From ZC4RG20 sp036381515 (lineage in GTDB: Bacteria > Pseudomonadota > Gammaproteobacteria > Steroidobacterales > Rariloculaceae), in assembly GCA_036381515.1 (NCBI GenBank), contig DASVCR010000034.1, forward strand, positions 62,001 through 126,000: a DNA stretch of 64,000 bases. The letters run 5' to 3'. Positions 28,589 through 36,513 of this stretch are shown here, piece by piece. Numbering within the stretch: position 1 is the first letter of the stretch; every line of letters starts with the position of its first letter. The position numbers were made by a program, and so were the translations under genes. The notes under the pieces were generated by a model. The model saw nothing but the letters and a program-made list of their open reading frames with translations. It did not search any database and had not been told where the DNA came from.

Positions 28589-29342
28589 GAAATGGACTGC
28601 TCCTGTGCGCTCGGCCGCGCTGCTGGTCGCCGCGTTGATGATCGGTTGCGGGGGAGCGGAAAGCAACTCGCCGCAGCGCGCTGTGGAGGCGGCAAACGGC
28701 ACCGCGGAGCTCGCCGCGGACGGCGGGGAGGAACGGGCGCCGAAGGCCGACGCCGCCGCCGGCACCGTGCTCTTCATCGGCACGAGCCTGACCGCCGGGC
28801 TCGGGCTTCCCGAGGCGCAGTCGTTTCCGCTCCTGATCGAGCGCCGGATCGACGCCGCGGGGCTGCCGTTCGACGTCGTCAACGCGGGCGTCAGCGGGGA
28901 GACGTCGGCCGGGGCGCTGCGCCGCATCGACTGGCTGCTGCGGCAGGATTTCGACGTCGTCGTGCTCGAGACCGGCGCGAACGACATGCTGCGCGGAATC
29001 GACCCGGCGTCGACCGAAAGCAACATCCAGGCGATCATCGACCGGATCCGGGACGCGAGGCCCGACGTCGAGATCGTGCTCGCCGGCATGCGCTCGCTGC
29101 CGAACATGGGCGCGGACTATGCGCGCGCGTTCGAGGCGATTTATCCGCGCCTCGCGGAGCGCAACGACCTTCCGTTCGTGCCGTTTCTGCTCGAGGGCGT
29201 CGGCGGCGTGCGGGAGCTGAATCAGAGCGACGGCGTGCATCCGAACGCGGAAGGGCACCGCGTGATCGCCGACACCGTGTGGCAGGTGCTCGAGCCCGTG
29301 CTGACGCGGGCGGCGGCCGGGAACGATTCCGCGACGGAATAG
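28581..29342 (+). CDS. tesA: TesA-like GDSL esterase/thioesterase, putative lipoprotein
   Basis: A 253-residue SGNH hydrolase: block I FIGTSLTAGLGL (serine in GTS), block II VNAGVSGET, block III ETGANDMLRGI and block V DGVHPNAEGH with the catalytic Asp and His. It should hydrolyse acyl-CoA, lysophospholipids or aryl esters in the periplasm like E. coli TesA. It differs by a lipobox-like LMIGCGG (cysteine near 23) and a 35-residue alanine/glutamate-rich linker before the domain, suggesting membrane anchoring. The start could be 28581 or the in-frame ATG at 28587. It diverges from ybbA with overlapping start codons. Confidence 0.9.
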   Translation: MSMKWTAPVRSAALLVAALMIGCGGAESNSPQRAVEAANGTAELAADGGEERAPKADAAAGTVLFIGTSLTAGLGLPEAQSFPLLIERRIDAAGLPFDVVNAGVSGETSAGALRRIDWLLRQDFDVVVLETGANDMLRGIDPASTESNIQAIIDRIRDARPDVEIVLAGMRSLPNMGADYARAFEAIYPRLAERNDLPFVPFLLEGVGGVRELNQSDGVHPNAEGHRVIADTVWQVLEPVLTRAAAGNDSATE

Positions 29343-29385
29343 GGGCAGTCCGCCGAATACCAAAAGCCCAAAGGGGGAATCGCTG

Positions 29386-31353
29386 GTGCGTCCCGAGCTT
29401 CATCGAATCGCGGCCGCCGTCGCGCTCGCGTGCGCGGGCACCGCGCTCGCGCAGCCGCAGAGCGCGGGCTCGTCGGCGCTAGCGAGCGGGCGAAGCGCCG
29501 CCGCCGACTGGCGTTACTACCATCGCGATCTCGCCGGGACGCGCTTCTCGCCGCTCGACGAGATCACGCCCGACAACGTCGCGCGGCTCGAGCTCGTCTG
29601 GCACTACCGGTTCAATCGGCCGGGGCGGCCGGTCACGGGGCCGACGGCGTTCGAGCTCTATCAGCAGATCACGCCGATCGTCGTCGACGGGATCATGTAC
29701 ATGCCGTCCGGCGACCGCGTCGTCGCGCTGCGGCCCGAGACCGGCGAAGAGATCTGGGGGCACGAGCTCGACGAGGGGCTCGCGTCGTTCCGCGGCGTCA
29801 GCTACTGGCCGGGCGACGGCGACGTCCCGCCGCGGATCTTCTTCACGTCGCTGCGCAAGATCATCGCGTTGAACGCGGCGGACGGCACGCGCGCCGAAGG
29901 CTTCGGCACGAACGGCGAGATCGCGCTCGACGTGCCGTACGTCGGCGCGCCGGCGATCTATCGCAACCGGATCATCATCGGCGCGAACTTCTTCGGGCCC
30001 GGCGAGCCGCACATCGGCCCGCAGCTGACCGAGCCGCGCGGGCAGAAAGGTAACTCGCGCGCGTTCGATGCGATCACCGGCGAGCAGGTCTGGGAGTACA
30101 ACACGATTCCGCAGCCCGGCGAGCCTGGGCACGAGACGTGGGGGAACGAGAGCTGGCGCGACCGCACCGGCAACAACGTCTGGGCGTTCGCGCTCACGGT
30201 CGACGAGGAGGCGGGGCTCGTGTACATGCCGGTGTCGACGCCCGGCGCGAACTACTACGGGGGCGATCGGCCGGGCAACAACGAGCCCGCGAACTCGGTC
30301 GTCGCGCTCGACGCGATGACGGGCGAGGTCCGCTGGTACTTCCAGACGATCCACCACGAGCTCTGGGACTACAACCTGCCGCCGGCGCCCGCGCTGCTCG
30401 ACCTCGAGATCGACGGCGAGACGATTCCGGCGCTCGCGCAGACGGGCAAGGCCGGCTGGATGTTCATCCTGAACCGGCTGACCGGCGAGCCCGTGTTCGG
30501 CGTCGAGGAGACGGCGGTGCCGGCCGGCGACGTGCCGGGCGAGTGGTACTCGCCGACGCAGCCGCTCCCGGTGAAGCCGCCGCCGGTCGCGCGCGTCGGC
30601 TTCGATCCGGAGACCGACATCGTGACCGCCGCGCAGACGACCGAGGCGCACGCCGAGGCATGCCGCGCGCTGTGGGAAGAGGTCGGCTACTACAACGCGG
30701 GGCCGTACACGCCGTTCCGGCTGCGCGAGGAGGGCAAGCCGCCGACGCTGCTCTTCCCGTCGCTGACGGGCGGCGTGAACTGGGGCGGCGTCGCGATCGA
30801 TCCCGAGCGCAACGTGATCTTCGTGTACTCGAAGGACGAGGCGACGGTCGGCTGGATGGTGCCGAATCCGCGCTACAGCGAGGAGACGGCGTACGAGCAG
30901 GTGCCGTACGTCCTCGGCAACGGCCCGCCGTTCGCGGCGCCGCTCGGCGAAGGCTCGGAGGGCAGCGTGCCGTGCCATGCGCCGCCGTGGGCGCGGCTGC
31001 TCGCGATCGACGCGGAGGCAGGGGAGATCGTCTGGTCCGTGCCGCTCGGCATCGACGAGAGGCTGCCGGAAGGCAAGCAGAACGTCGGCTCGCCGGGGTA
31101 CGGCGGCCCGATCGTGACCGGCGGCGACCTCGTCTTCATCGGCGCGACGAACGACCGGCGCTTCCGCGCGTTCGACTCGCGCACGGGCGAAGAGGTGTGG
31201 TCGCACGAGATGCCGTACAACGTGACGGCCGTGCCGATCACGTACGCGGGGCGCGACGGCCGGCAGTACGTCGCGGTCACGGCGGCCCGTGGCGGGCGCG
31301 GCACGGCGCCGTCGGGCGACGAAGGCCTGTTCGTGTTTGCGCTGCCGCGCTAG
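29386..31353 (+). CDS. PQQ-dependent dehydrogenase (eight-bladed quinoprotein)
   Basis: A 655-residue exported quinoprotein. It starts with GTG at 29386 and has a signal peptide ending at ALAQ. The propeller signature begins DWRYYHRDLAGTRFSPLDEITPDNVARLELVWHYRF; tryptophan-docking type repeats include GEEIWGHELD, GEQVWEYNT, GEVRWYFQTIHHELWDYNLP, GKAGWMFILNRLTGEPVF and GEEVWSHEMPYNVTAVPITY. It lacks a C-terminal heme domain and N-terminal TM segments, so it is a soluble periplasmic enzyme of the alcohol/glucose quinoprotein group. Substrate unknown. Its TAG stop lies in the first copy of a 16-bp tandem repeat at the start of the REP-like cluster. Confidence 0.9.
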   Translation: MRPELHRIAAAVALACAGTALAQPQSAGSSALASGRSAAADWRYYHRDLAGTRFSPLDEITPDNVARLELVWHYRFNRPGRPVTGPTAFELYQQITPIVVDGIMYMPSGDRVVALRPETGEEIWGHELDEGLASFRGVSYWPGDGDVPPRIFFTSLRKIIALNAADGTRAEGFGTNGEIALDVPYVGAPAIYRNRIIIGANFFGPGEPHIGPQLTEPRGQKGNSRAFDAITGEQVWEYNTIPQPGEPGHETWGNESWRDRTGNNVWAFALTVDEEAGLVYMPVSTPGANYYGGDRPGNNEPANSVVALDAMTGEVRWYFQTIHHELWDYNLPPAPALLDLEIDGETIPALAQTGKAGWMFILNRLTGEPVFGVEETAVPAGDVPGEWYSPTQPLPVKPPPVARVGFDPETDIVTAAQTTEAHAEACRALWEEVGYYNAGPYTPFRLREEGKPPTLLFPSLTGGVNWGGVAIDPERNVIFVYSKDEATVGWMVPNPRYSEETAYEQVPYVLGNGPPFAAPLGEGSEGSVPCHAPPWARLLAIDAEAGEIVWSVPLGIDERLPEGKQNVGSPGYGGPIVTGGDLVFIGATNDRRFRAFDSRTGEEVWSHEMPYNVTAVPITYAGRDGRQYVAVTAARGGRGTAPSGDEGLFVFALPR

Positions 31354-31380
31354 GAAATTGTGTCGCTAGGAAATTGTGTC
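31349..31380 (+). repeat. Perfect 16-bp tandem repeat overlapping a stop codon
   Basis: GCTAGGAAATTGTGTC occurs twice head to tail (31349-31364 and 31365-31380). The first copy includes the TAG stop of the PQQ dehydrogenase and the second leads into the REP-like hairpin. It could be a duplication made during insertion or slippage. Confidence 0.85.
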
Positions 31381-31417
31381 AGACACCTTTTTCGTTCCGA
31401 AAAAGGTGTCTGACACA
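31375..31417. repeat. REP-like palindrome, 20-bp perfect stem
   Basis: TGTGTCAGACACCTTTTTCG, a TTC loop, and its exact complement. The GTGTCAGACACC core recurs in the pair at 36490-36581, so this is a genomic repeat family rather than a simple terminator, although it may also end the PQQ dehydrogenase transcript. Confidence 0.85.
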
Positions 31418-31420
31418 TGC

Positions 31421-31478
31421 CGAAAATCGGGGCAGGTCAGAGCTTTTTTTTCAGAAACGGGCTCTGACCCCGATTTCC
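31421..31478. repeat. REP-like palindrome of the GGTCAGAGC type
   Basis: A left arm AAATCGGGG..TCAGAGC and right arm GCTCTGACCCCGATTT are complementary apart from a four-base bulge, around a loop containing eight T residues. The TCAGAGC core is shared with the element at 31603-31632. Confidence 0.75.
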
Positions 31479-31542
31479 ACGACATCCGAAAAGGGTCGGG
31501 CACATCCCAACAACAAGGGCCCTGACCCAAATTTCCACGCTC

Positions 31543-33111
31543 TTAACTTCCTGACCTGGAAAGCGGTGTCGGACGCTTCGGAGCGGGGCCGACACCTCCT
31601 CTGTGAAAAATTGGGCTCTGACCCCAATTTCCGGCGTTACGCTCTTGCACGCTGCCTTCGTCCGTCTCGATCGGCCGATGCTTGGGGAAGAGCGGCTCGG
31701 CCGAGCACGTCTCGAGCGCATACAGCAGCCTCGCCGCCGTCTCCGGCAGAAACGGCGCGAGCGCGCGGCCGATCGCGCTGAGCGTTGCATAGAGCTCCGC
31801 GAGCACGGCGCGAAGCGCGGCGTGCTCGCCGCTTCGCGCGAGCCGCCACGGCTCGGTGCGATTGACGTACGCGTTCGCTTCGGCGACGACGGCCCAGATC
31901 TCGTCGAGCGCGCGGTGCGCGGCGAACTGCTCGAGGCTCTCGTCGACGCGCGCGTCGAGCCCATCGGCGAGGCGCGCCGCGCTCGGCGGAGGCAGGCCGT
32001 ATCGGCCGGCCAGCGCGACGGTGCGCGACACGAGGTTGCCGAGCCCGTCCGCGAGCTCCCGCGCGTAGACCTCGTCGAAGCGCTGCCACGAGAAATCGCC
32101 GTCGCGATGGCTGCCGATGTGGCGGAGCAGGTAGTAGCGCAACGCGTCGCGGCCGTGCCGCGCGCTCGCATCGAGCGGCGAGACCGCATTGCCGCGCGAC
32201 TTGCCGATCTTCGAGCCTCCTGACGTCACGTAGCCGTGGACGAGGATCTCCGTCGGCAGCGGCAGCCCTGCGGACAGCAGGATCGCGGGCCAGTAGACGG
32301 CATGGAAGCGGGCGATGCCCTTGCCGATCACGTGGCTGATGCGCGCGCCGTCGTTCCAGTAGCGTTTGAACCGCGGCGCGTCGTGCGCGAAGCCGAGCGC
32401 GCTCAGGTAGTTCGCGAGCGCATCGAACCAGACGTAGACGACCTGCGACGGATCGTTCGGCACGGGAAGGCCCCAGCCGCGGGCGCGCGCGGCGCTGCGG
32501 GAAATCGAGATGTCCTCGAGCGGGCCGTCGAGGAACGCGAGCACCTCGTTCCGTTTCGTCGCGGGCAGGATCGCGATGCGGCCCCGCTCGATCAGCTCGA
32601 TCAGCGCCTCGCGATACCGGCCGAGGCGGAAGAAGTAGTTGCGCTCGGCCACGTGCTCCGGCCGCGTGCCGTGCTCCGCGCAGAGGCCGTCCGGAAGCTC
32701 GCTCTCCGCGTAGAACTGCTCGCAGCCGACGCAGTAGAGGCCTTCGTAGGAGGCCGTATAGATGTCCCCGTTCGCTTCGCACGCGCGCCACAGCCGTTCG
32801 ACGGCAGCGCCGTGCCGCGGGTCCGCGCTCGTGCGCAGGAAATCGTCGCGGCTGATCCCGAGCGCCGTGCCGAGCGCGACGAACTGCGCGGCCTTGTCCG
32901 CGACGAACTCCCGCACCGGCACGCCGGCCTGCTCGGCGGCGAGCGCGTTCTTGAGCCCGTTCTCGTCGGTGCCCGTCAGAAAGTAGACGTCCTGTCCGGC
33001 GGCACGTGCGTGCCGCGCGAGCACATCGGCGATCAGGAGCTCGAGCGCGAAGCCGATGTGCGGGGCCGCGTTCACGTACGGAATCGCGGTCGAGATGAAT
33101 CGGGTATTCAT
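31543..33111 (-). CDS. metG: Methionyl-tRNA synthetase
   Basis: A 522-residue class I synthetase starting at the ATG at 33111 after TGGAGA. The HIGH-type motif is PHIG (residues 17-20), with FLTGTDENGLKN following. The zinc knuckle is C127/C130 with C144/H147, the KMSKS loop is KIGKS at 301-305, and YVWFDALANYLSA is the methionine/adenylate region. It charges tRNA-Met. It is shorter than E. coli MetG because the C-terminal EMAP/dimerisation domain is missing, as in many bacteria. About the last 29 residues (from GNWGQSPIFHRG) are encoded by REP-like repeat DNA, so the original stop appears to have been lost. Upstream is a Met-rich leader ORF with an intrinsic terminator. Confidence 0.95.
   Translation of the reverse strand: MNTRFISTAIPYVNAAPHIGFALELLIADVLARHARAAGQDVYFLTGTDENGLKNALAAEQAGVPVREFVADKAAQFVALGTALGISRDDFLRTSADPRHGAAVERLWRACEANGDIYTASYEGLYCVGCEQFYAESELPDGLCAEHGTRPEHVAERNYFFRLGRYREALIELIERGRIAILPATKRNEVLAFLDGPLEDISISRSAARARGWGLPVPNDPSQVVYVWFDALANYLSALGFAHDAPRFKRYWNDGARISHVIGKGIARFHAVYWPAILLSAGLPLPTEILVHGYVTSGGSKIGKSRGNAVSPLDASARHGRDALRYYLLRHIGSHRDGDFSWQRFDEVYARELADGLGNLVSRTVALAGRYGLPPPSAARLADGLDARVDESLEQFAAHRALDEIWAVVAEANAYVNRTEPWRLARSGEHAALRAVLAELYATLSAIGRALAPFLPETAARLLYALETCSAEPLFPKHRPIETDEGSVQERNAGNWGQSPIFHRGGVGPAPKRPTPLSRSGS
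31566..31632. repeat. REP-like palindromes fused to the 3' end of metG
   Basis: GGTGTCGG at 31566 pairs with CCGACACC at 31589, and AATTGGG at 31609 pairs with CCCAATT at 31623 around the GCTCTGACC core. The second palindrome lies in frame inside the metG coding frame and encodes the NWGQSPIF residues near its C-terminus. A degenerate relative (GGGTCGGG..CCCTGACCC) lies between at about 31494-31528. Confidence 0.75.
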
Positions 33112-33127
33112 GGCGATTTCTCCAGGC

Positions 33128-33167
33128 AAAAAAAAAACCGGGCCGTCTCGTGGGAGACGGCCCGGTT
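33128..33167 (-). terminator. Strong intrinsic terminator in the metG leader
   Basis: On the minus strand a perfect 14-bp stem (AACCGGGCCGTCTC with its complement) and 4-base loop is followed by ten T residues counting the two that pair, the textbook Rho-independent form. It ends only 17 bases before the metG start codon, so it must be bypassed for metG transcription from any upstream promoter. It could alternatively end the thiE-like transcript, but that stop is about 170 bases away. Confidence 0.9.
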
Positions 33168-33188
33168 CCTCGTGACTTCAGATAACGG

Positions 33189-33284
33189 CTACGAAATCAG
33201 GTCGTGCGTGCGCAACCCCCACGGTCTCGCTGTGGTCATGCGCATGGCCATGGTCGGGGCGCGAAATCTCATGCGCGGGATCAT
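33189..33284 (-). CDS. Putative methionine-rich leader peptide of metG
   Basis: A 31-codon ORF from an ATG at 33284, preceded by GGGGGA seven bases ahead, to TAG at 33189. The peptide begins MIPRMRFRAPTMAMRMTTAR; Met is at positions 1, 5, 12, 14 and 16, with the run MAMRM of three Met codons in five. It lies 22 bases before the terminator stem and 77 before metG. This parallels pheM before pheST in E. coli, where a Phe-rich leader controls a synthetase by attenuation. Expression of this peptide is inference; no homolog comparison could be made. Confidence 0.6.
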   Translation of the reverse strand: MIPRMRFRAPTMAMRMTTARPWGLRTHDLIS

Positions 33285-33339
33285 ACGACGGTCCCCCAGG
33301 CGAGTCGAGCGGGCGTAAGCAAACGGTGCGGTCGACCGG

Positions 33340-33996
33340 TCATGTCGTCGGCGTCGTGCCGTCTCCGGTCGAGCGCGCCGCGCGAATCGCGTCCGCGTAA
33401 CGCCTCGCGGCCGCTTCGGGATCCCCCGCGGCGAGGATCCCGCTGACCACCGCGACGCCGTCCGCGCCCGCGGCCAGCACGTCCCGCGCGTTCTCCGGCG
33501 TGATGCCGCCCGACGCGTAGATCGTGAGCTCCGGGTATCGCTCGCGCGCCGCCGCGAGCGTCGGCGGGGCGACGATCTCGCTCGCCTCCACGGAACGGGA
33601 CGGGTACATCGCGCTGAACGAAACGTAGTCGGCGCCCTCGCGCACCGCCCACGCGACGCGCTCGAGATCGTTGCCGACGGTCACACCGTACAGCACGTCG
33701 TGGCCGACGACCTCGCGGACCTCGCTCGGGTCGAGGAACGGCACGTCGTAGTGGATGCCGTCGGCGGCCGTCTTGCGCAGCAGGTCGAGCCGTTCGTGCA
33801 CGAGCACGGGCACGCCGCGCGGCCGCGCGAGCGCGATCGTGCGTTCGACGAAGTCGACGCCGTCCTGCCCGTCCGCCCAGTGGTTCCAGACCTGGACGAC
33901 GTCGACGCCGCCCGCGAGCGCCGCGGCGACCTTCGGCAGCACTCGCGCGGCACCCGGCCGCGGATCGACGACGAGATAGAGGTGGCGGTGCTTCAT
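33340..33996 (-). CDS. Thiamine-phosphate synthase ThiE-like protein
   Basis: A 218-residue TIM-barrel protein starting at MKHRHLYLVVDPRP (ATG 33996). It has the ThiE/TenI pattern: VLVHERLDLLRKTAADGIHY (strand 3/4 region), LYGVTVGND, GADYVSFSAMYPSRS (the diphosphate-loop region, normally GPxFPTxTK) and the C-terminal phosphate loop IYASGGITPENARDVLAAGADGVAVVSGIL. ThiE joins HMP-pyrophosphate with the thiazole phosphate. The SAMYPSRS loop departs from canonical ThiE, so this may be a divergent paralog. No other thiamine genes are nearby. Confidence 0.75.
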   Translation of the reverse strand: MKHRHLYLVVDPRPGAARVLPKVAAALAGGVDVVQVWNHWADGQDGVDFVERTIALARPRGVPVLVHERLDLLRKTAADGIHYDVPFLDPSEVREVVGHDVLYGVTVGNDLERVAWAVREGADYVSFSAMYPSRSVEASEIVAPPTLAAARERYPELTIYASGGITPENARDVLAAGADGVAVVSGILAAGDPEAAARRYADAIRAARSTGDGTTPTT

Positions 33997-34057
33997 CCCT
34001 GCTCGCATCGCGCAAAGAAGACCCGGGACGGCTTCCGGCGCTCGATCCGCGCGCGAA

Positions 34058-35608
34058 TCAGTCGAGCGCGGCGCGGAGGATCGCCGCGACTTCCTCGGAG
34101 ACGACGTCGCCGCGGCCTCCTACGCGGCCGAGCGCCTGATCGATCGGGGACCTGCCGAGCGCGTCGACGATATCGACGTCGGCGCCTCGCTCGATCAGGT
34201 ACTGCACGACGCGCGCATGGCCAAAGCGGATCGCGCCGTAGAGCGCGGTCTGACCTTCGCGGTCCGTCATCGTGCTCGGGCGCGCGATGCGCGCGGTGCG
34301 GCTCGTGACGTCGGTCACCCGCGCGTCGATGTCCGCGCCCGCGTCGAGCAAGAGCCCGAGCGTGGCGATCACCTGGTCCTCGACGTTCGCTGCGCGCTCG
34401 CGGCCGGCGACGCCCATGCCGGCCGCCGCCATCAGCGGCGTCACGCCCATCACGTTCGGCAGATCGACGAGCGCGCCGTGCTCGAGGAGCATCCTTACGC
34501 TCTCGACGTCGGCGCCGATTGCGGCACGGAGCAGCGGCGTCGCGCCGGTCGTCAGCAGGTCGTCGATGAAGCGGCCGCTGTTGCCGCCCCGTCCGGGCCG
34601 ATGCATGTTGAGCTGCGTGTTCGGATCGACGCCGGACTCGAGCAGCATGCGGACGACGTCGCGCGCCGTCGTCGTGCCGTTCGACGCGACGCGCCCGGCG
34701 GGCCCGCGCCGCGTGTACGACGCCATGTCGACCGCGATGTAGAGCGCGGTTCGCCCCCACCAGTCGGAGTAGTGCGGATTCGCGCCGCGCTCGAGCAGCA
34801 GCTTCGCGGTGTCGAACCTGAAGTTGTCGATCGCGATCATCAGCGGCGTCACGCCGTCCGGGCTCGGCCGGTCGATGCTCGCGCCGGCGTCGAGGATCGC
34901 CGCGACGCAGCCGGTGCAGCCCGCGCGCGCCGCGTAGAGGAGCGCGGTCATCCCGCCGGTCGGCCGGTACTGGCCGCGCGGCTCCGACGTGACCTGCGTC
35001 GGCCAGTCGTTTGCGAACGCACGCACCTCGACGTCCGCGCCGTGCTCGACGAGGAGCTTCACGATCTCGACGGACGAGCTGTCCGCAGCCCACATCAGCG
35101 CCGTCTGTCCGCGCCAGCGCTCGCGCGCGTTCACGTCGGCGCCGTGCCGGATCAGCGCCTCGGCCGCCGCCGCCGCGCCGGCGCGTGCCGCGAGCATCAG
35201 CGCGGTCTGGCCGTCCGCGTTCGGCGACTCGACGTCGGCGCCTGCCGCGAGCAGTCGCTCGACGAGCGCGGCGTGACCGGTCTTCACGGCCTCGGACAGC
35301 GGGCTCGACCCGTAGAGGTTCACGGCGTCCGCTTTTGCGCCCGCGGCAAGCAGCGCATCGACGAGCTCGACGTCGAGCCGGTAGACGGCCCAGTGGAGCG
35401 GCGTCGTGCCGTCGCCCTGCGCGGCGTTCACGTCCGCGCCGGCCTCGATCGTCGCGCGCGCGGCGCTCGAGTCGCCCGCCTGGATCAGGTCCGCAAGGCT
35501 GCGCTCGGCTGCACCGGCAGGTGCGGCGAGCACGGCGGCGCACGCGAGCGCGGCGAACCGCGCCGCGGTCAGACGATGTCGTGCGAGATCGTGTTGTGGT
35601 GCGCCCAT
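34058..35608 (-). CDS. Exported ankyrin-repeat protein
   Basis: A 516-residue protein with a Sec signal peptide (to PAGAAE, about 34) and roughly ten ankyrin repeats, e.g. DGTTPLHWAVYRLDVELVDALLAAGAKADAV split over residues 66-97, GQTALMLAARAG, GQTALMWAADSSSVEIVKLLVEHGADVEV, GVTPLMIAIDNF and GQTALYGAIRFGHARVVQYLIERGADVDI. Some repeats carry insertions (about 200-225 and 305-350). It is the last gene of the minus-strand series with DUF1592, DUF1552 and the metallo-hydrolase, and its start overlaps the hydrolase end by 40 bases, so co-expression is likely. It probably scaffolds periplasmic partners; which ones is unknown. Confidence 0.88.
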   Translation of the reverse strand: MGAPQHDLARHRLTAARFAALACAAVLAAPAGAAERSLADLIQAGDSSAARATIEAGADVNAAQGDGTTPLHWAVYRLDVELVDALLAAGAKADAVNLYGSSPLSEAVKTGHAALVERLLAAGADVESPNADGQTALMLAARAGAAAAAEALIRHGADVNARERWRGQTALMWAADSSSVEIVKLLVEHGADVEVRAFANDWPTQVTSEPRGQYRPTGGMTALLYAARAGCTGCVAAILDAGASIDRPSPDGVTPLMIAIDNFRFDTAKLLLERGANPHYSDWWGRTALYIAVDMASYTRRGPAGRVASNGTTTARDVVRMLLESGVDPNTQLNMHRPGRGGNSGRFIDDLLTTGATPLLRAAIGADVESVRMLLEHGALVDLPNVMGVTPLMAAAGMGVAGRERAANVEDQVIATLGLLLDAGADIDARVTDVTSRTARIARPSTMTDREGQTALYGAIRFGHARVVQYLIERGADVDIVDALGRSPIDQALGRVGGRGDVVSEEVAAILRAALD

Positions 35609-36513
35609 AAGCTCTTGTGGACGTCGTAGAGGAACTTCAGAGGATCGGCGAACGTGCGCGGCTGATCGGCGAGGACGCCGGCCGCGAGCATGTCGTCGGC
35701 GCTGTAGCCTTGCCGGAGCAGCTCGGTCGTGCGCTCGAACAGCGTCTGCATCAGCCGGTGCTCCGCGGCGATGTCCGCCTTGCGGACGGCCGGGCCGTAG
35801 CTCGGCACGACGACCGTGTCGTCATCGACGAGCTCGAGCAGCAGCGCGAGCGCATCGACGCGGCCGCCGAGCCAGCCGCCGCCGAACCAGTCGATCTCGG
35901 GATCACGCGCCGGCGACAGCGCATCGCCGACCGCGATCACGTTAGCGTCGCGGAAGTAGACGTAGATGTCGCCGTCCGTATGCGCCTCGAGCAGGTAGCC
36001 GTACTCGATGCGCTCGCCGTCGACGAGCCGCTCGCCGCGGTCGTGGAACGTCTCGGTCGGCACGGCGTCGGCCGGCACCGCGGGCTCGTAGCGGTCCTCG
36101 TGCGGGACGTAATAGCCGAGCTCGAGCCGCTGCCGCGTCTTCGCGTGCGCGACGAGCGCCGCGCCTGCCTGCCCGAACGCGCCGTTCGAGCCCGTCTGAT
36201 CCGGATGCCAGTGCGTGTTGAATGCAAGCTCGACGCGGTCCGCGCCCGGCAGCGACGCGAGGGCGTCGCGCAGCGAGGCCGCGTGCTCCGCGGATCCGGT
36301 GTCGACGAGCATCTGGCCGTTGTCGCCGTGCCGGACGAGCACGTTGCCGCCGACGCCGACGATCAGCGCGAACCGCTCGGTGAGCTCGACGACGTCGACG
36401 TCGGCTGCGAGCGCGCGCGACGTGAAGCCTGGAAACGTCACGCCGATGCAGCCGGCCATCGCAGCCTTCAGCAGCTCGCGTCGGCGGACGGGAAAAATGG
36501 TGTCAGACACCAT
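35569..36513 (-). CDS. Tat-exported metallo-beta-lactamase-fold hydrolase
   Basis: A 314-residue protein with the zinc-binding HWHPDQTGSN (H-x-H-x-D) near residue 95, a conserved AHTDGDIYVYFRDANVIAVGDAL block supplying the second histidine and bridging aspartate, and VVVPSYGPAV near the end, resembling quinoprotein-relay type MBL proteins. An RRRELLKAAMAGCIGVTFPGF stretch (about 10-30) is a twin-arginine-like export signal. The only ATG before it, at 36513, lies inside a REP-like palindrome and gives MVSDTIFPV; the alternative is a GTG at 36591 overlapping the DUF1552 stop, adding 26 residues also encoded by the repeat. The exact start is therefore unsure. Confidence 0.83.
   Translation of the reverse strand: MVSDTIFPVRRRELLKAAMAGCIGVTFPGFTSRALAADVDVVELTERFALIVGVGGNVLVRHGDNGQMLVDTGSAEHAASLRDALASLPGADRVELAFNTHWHPDQTGSNGAFGQAGAALVAHAKTRQRLELGYYVPHEDRYEPAVPADAVPTETFHDRGERLVDGERIEYGYLLEAHTDGDIYVYFRDANVIAVGDALSPARDPEIDWFGGGWLGGRVDALALLLELVDDDTVVVPSYGPAVRKADIAAEHRLMQTLFERTTELLRQGYSADDMLAAGVLADQPRTFADPLKFLYDVHKSLWAHHNTISHDIV

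Noticed and set aside
31375..31417. Calling the 20-bp hairpin simply a terminator of the PQQ dehydrogenase
   Set aside because: Its core recurs in an inverted pair 5 kb away, which marks it as a dispersed repeat; terminator activity may be secondary.
33128..33167. Reading the hairpin only as the terminator of the thiE-like gene
   Set aside because: Possible, but it is about 170 bases past that stop and sits between a Met-rich ORF and metG, so an attenuator is at least as likely. Kept as an alternative in the finding.
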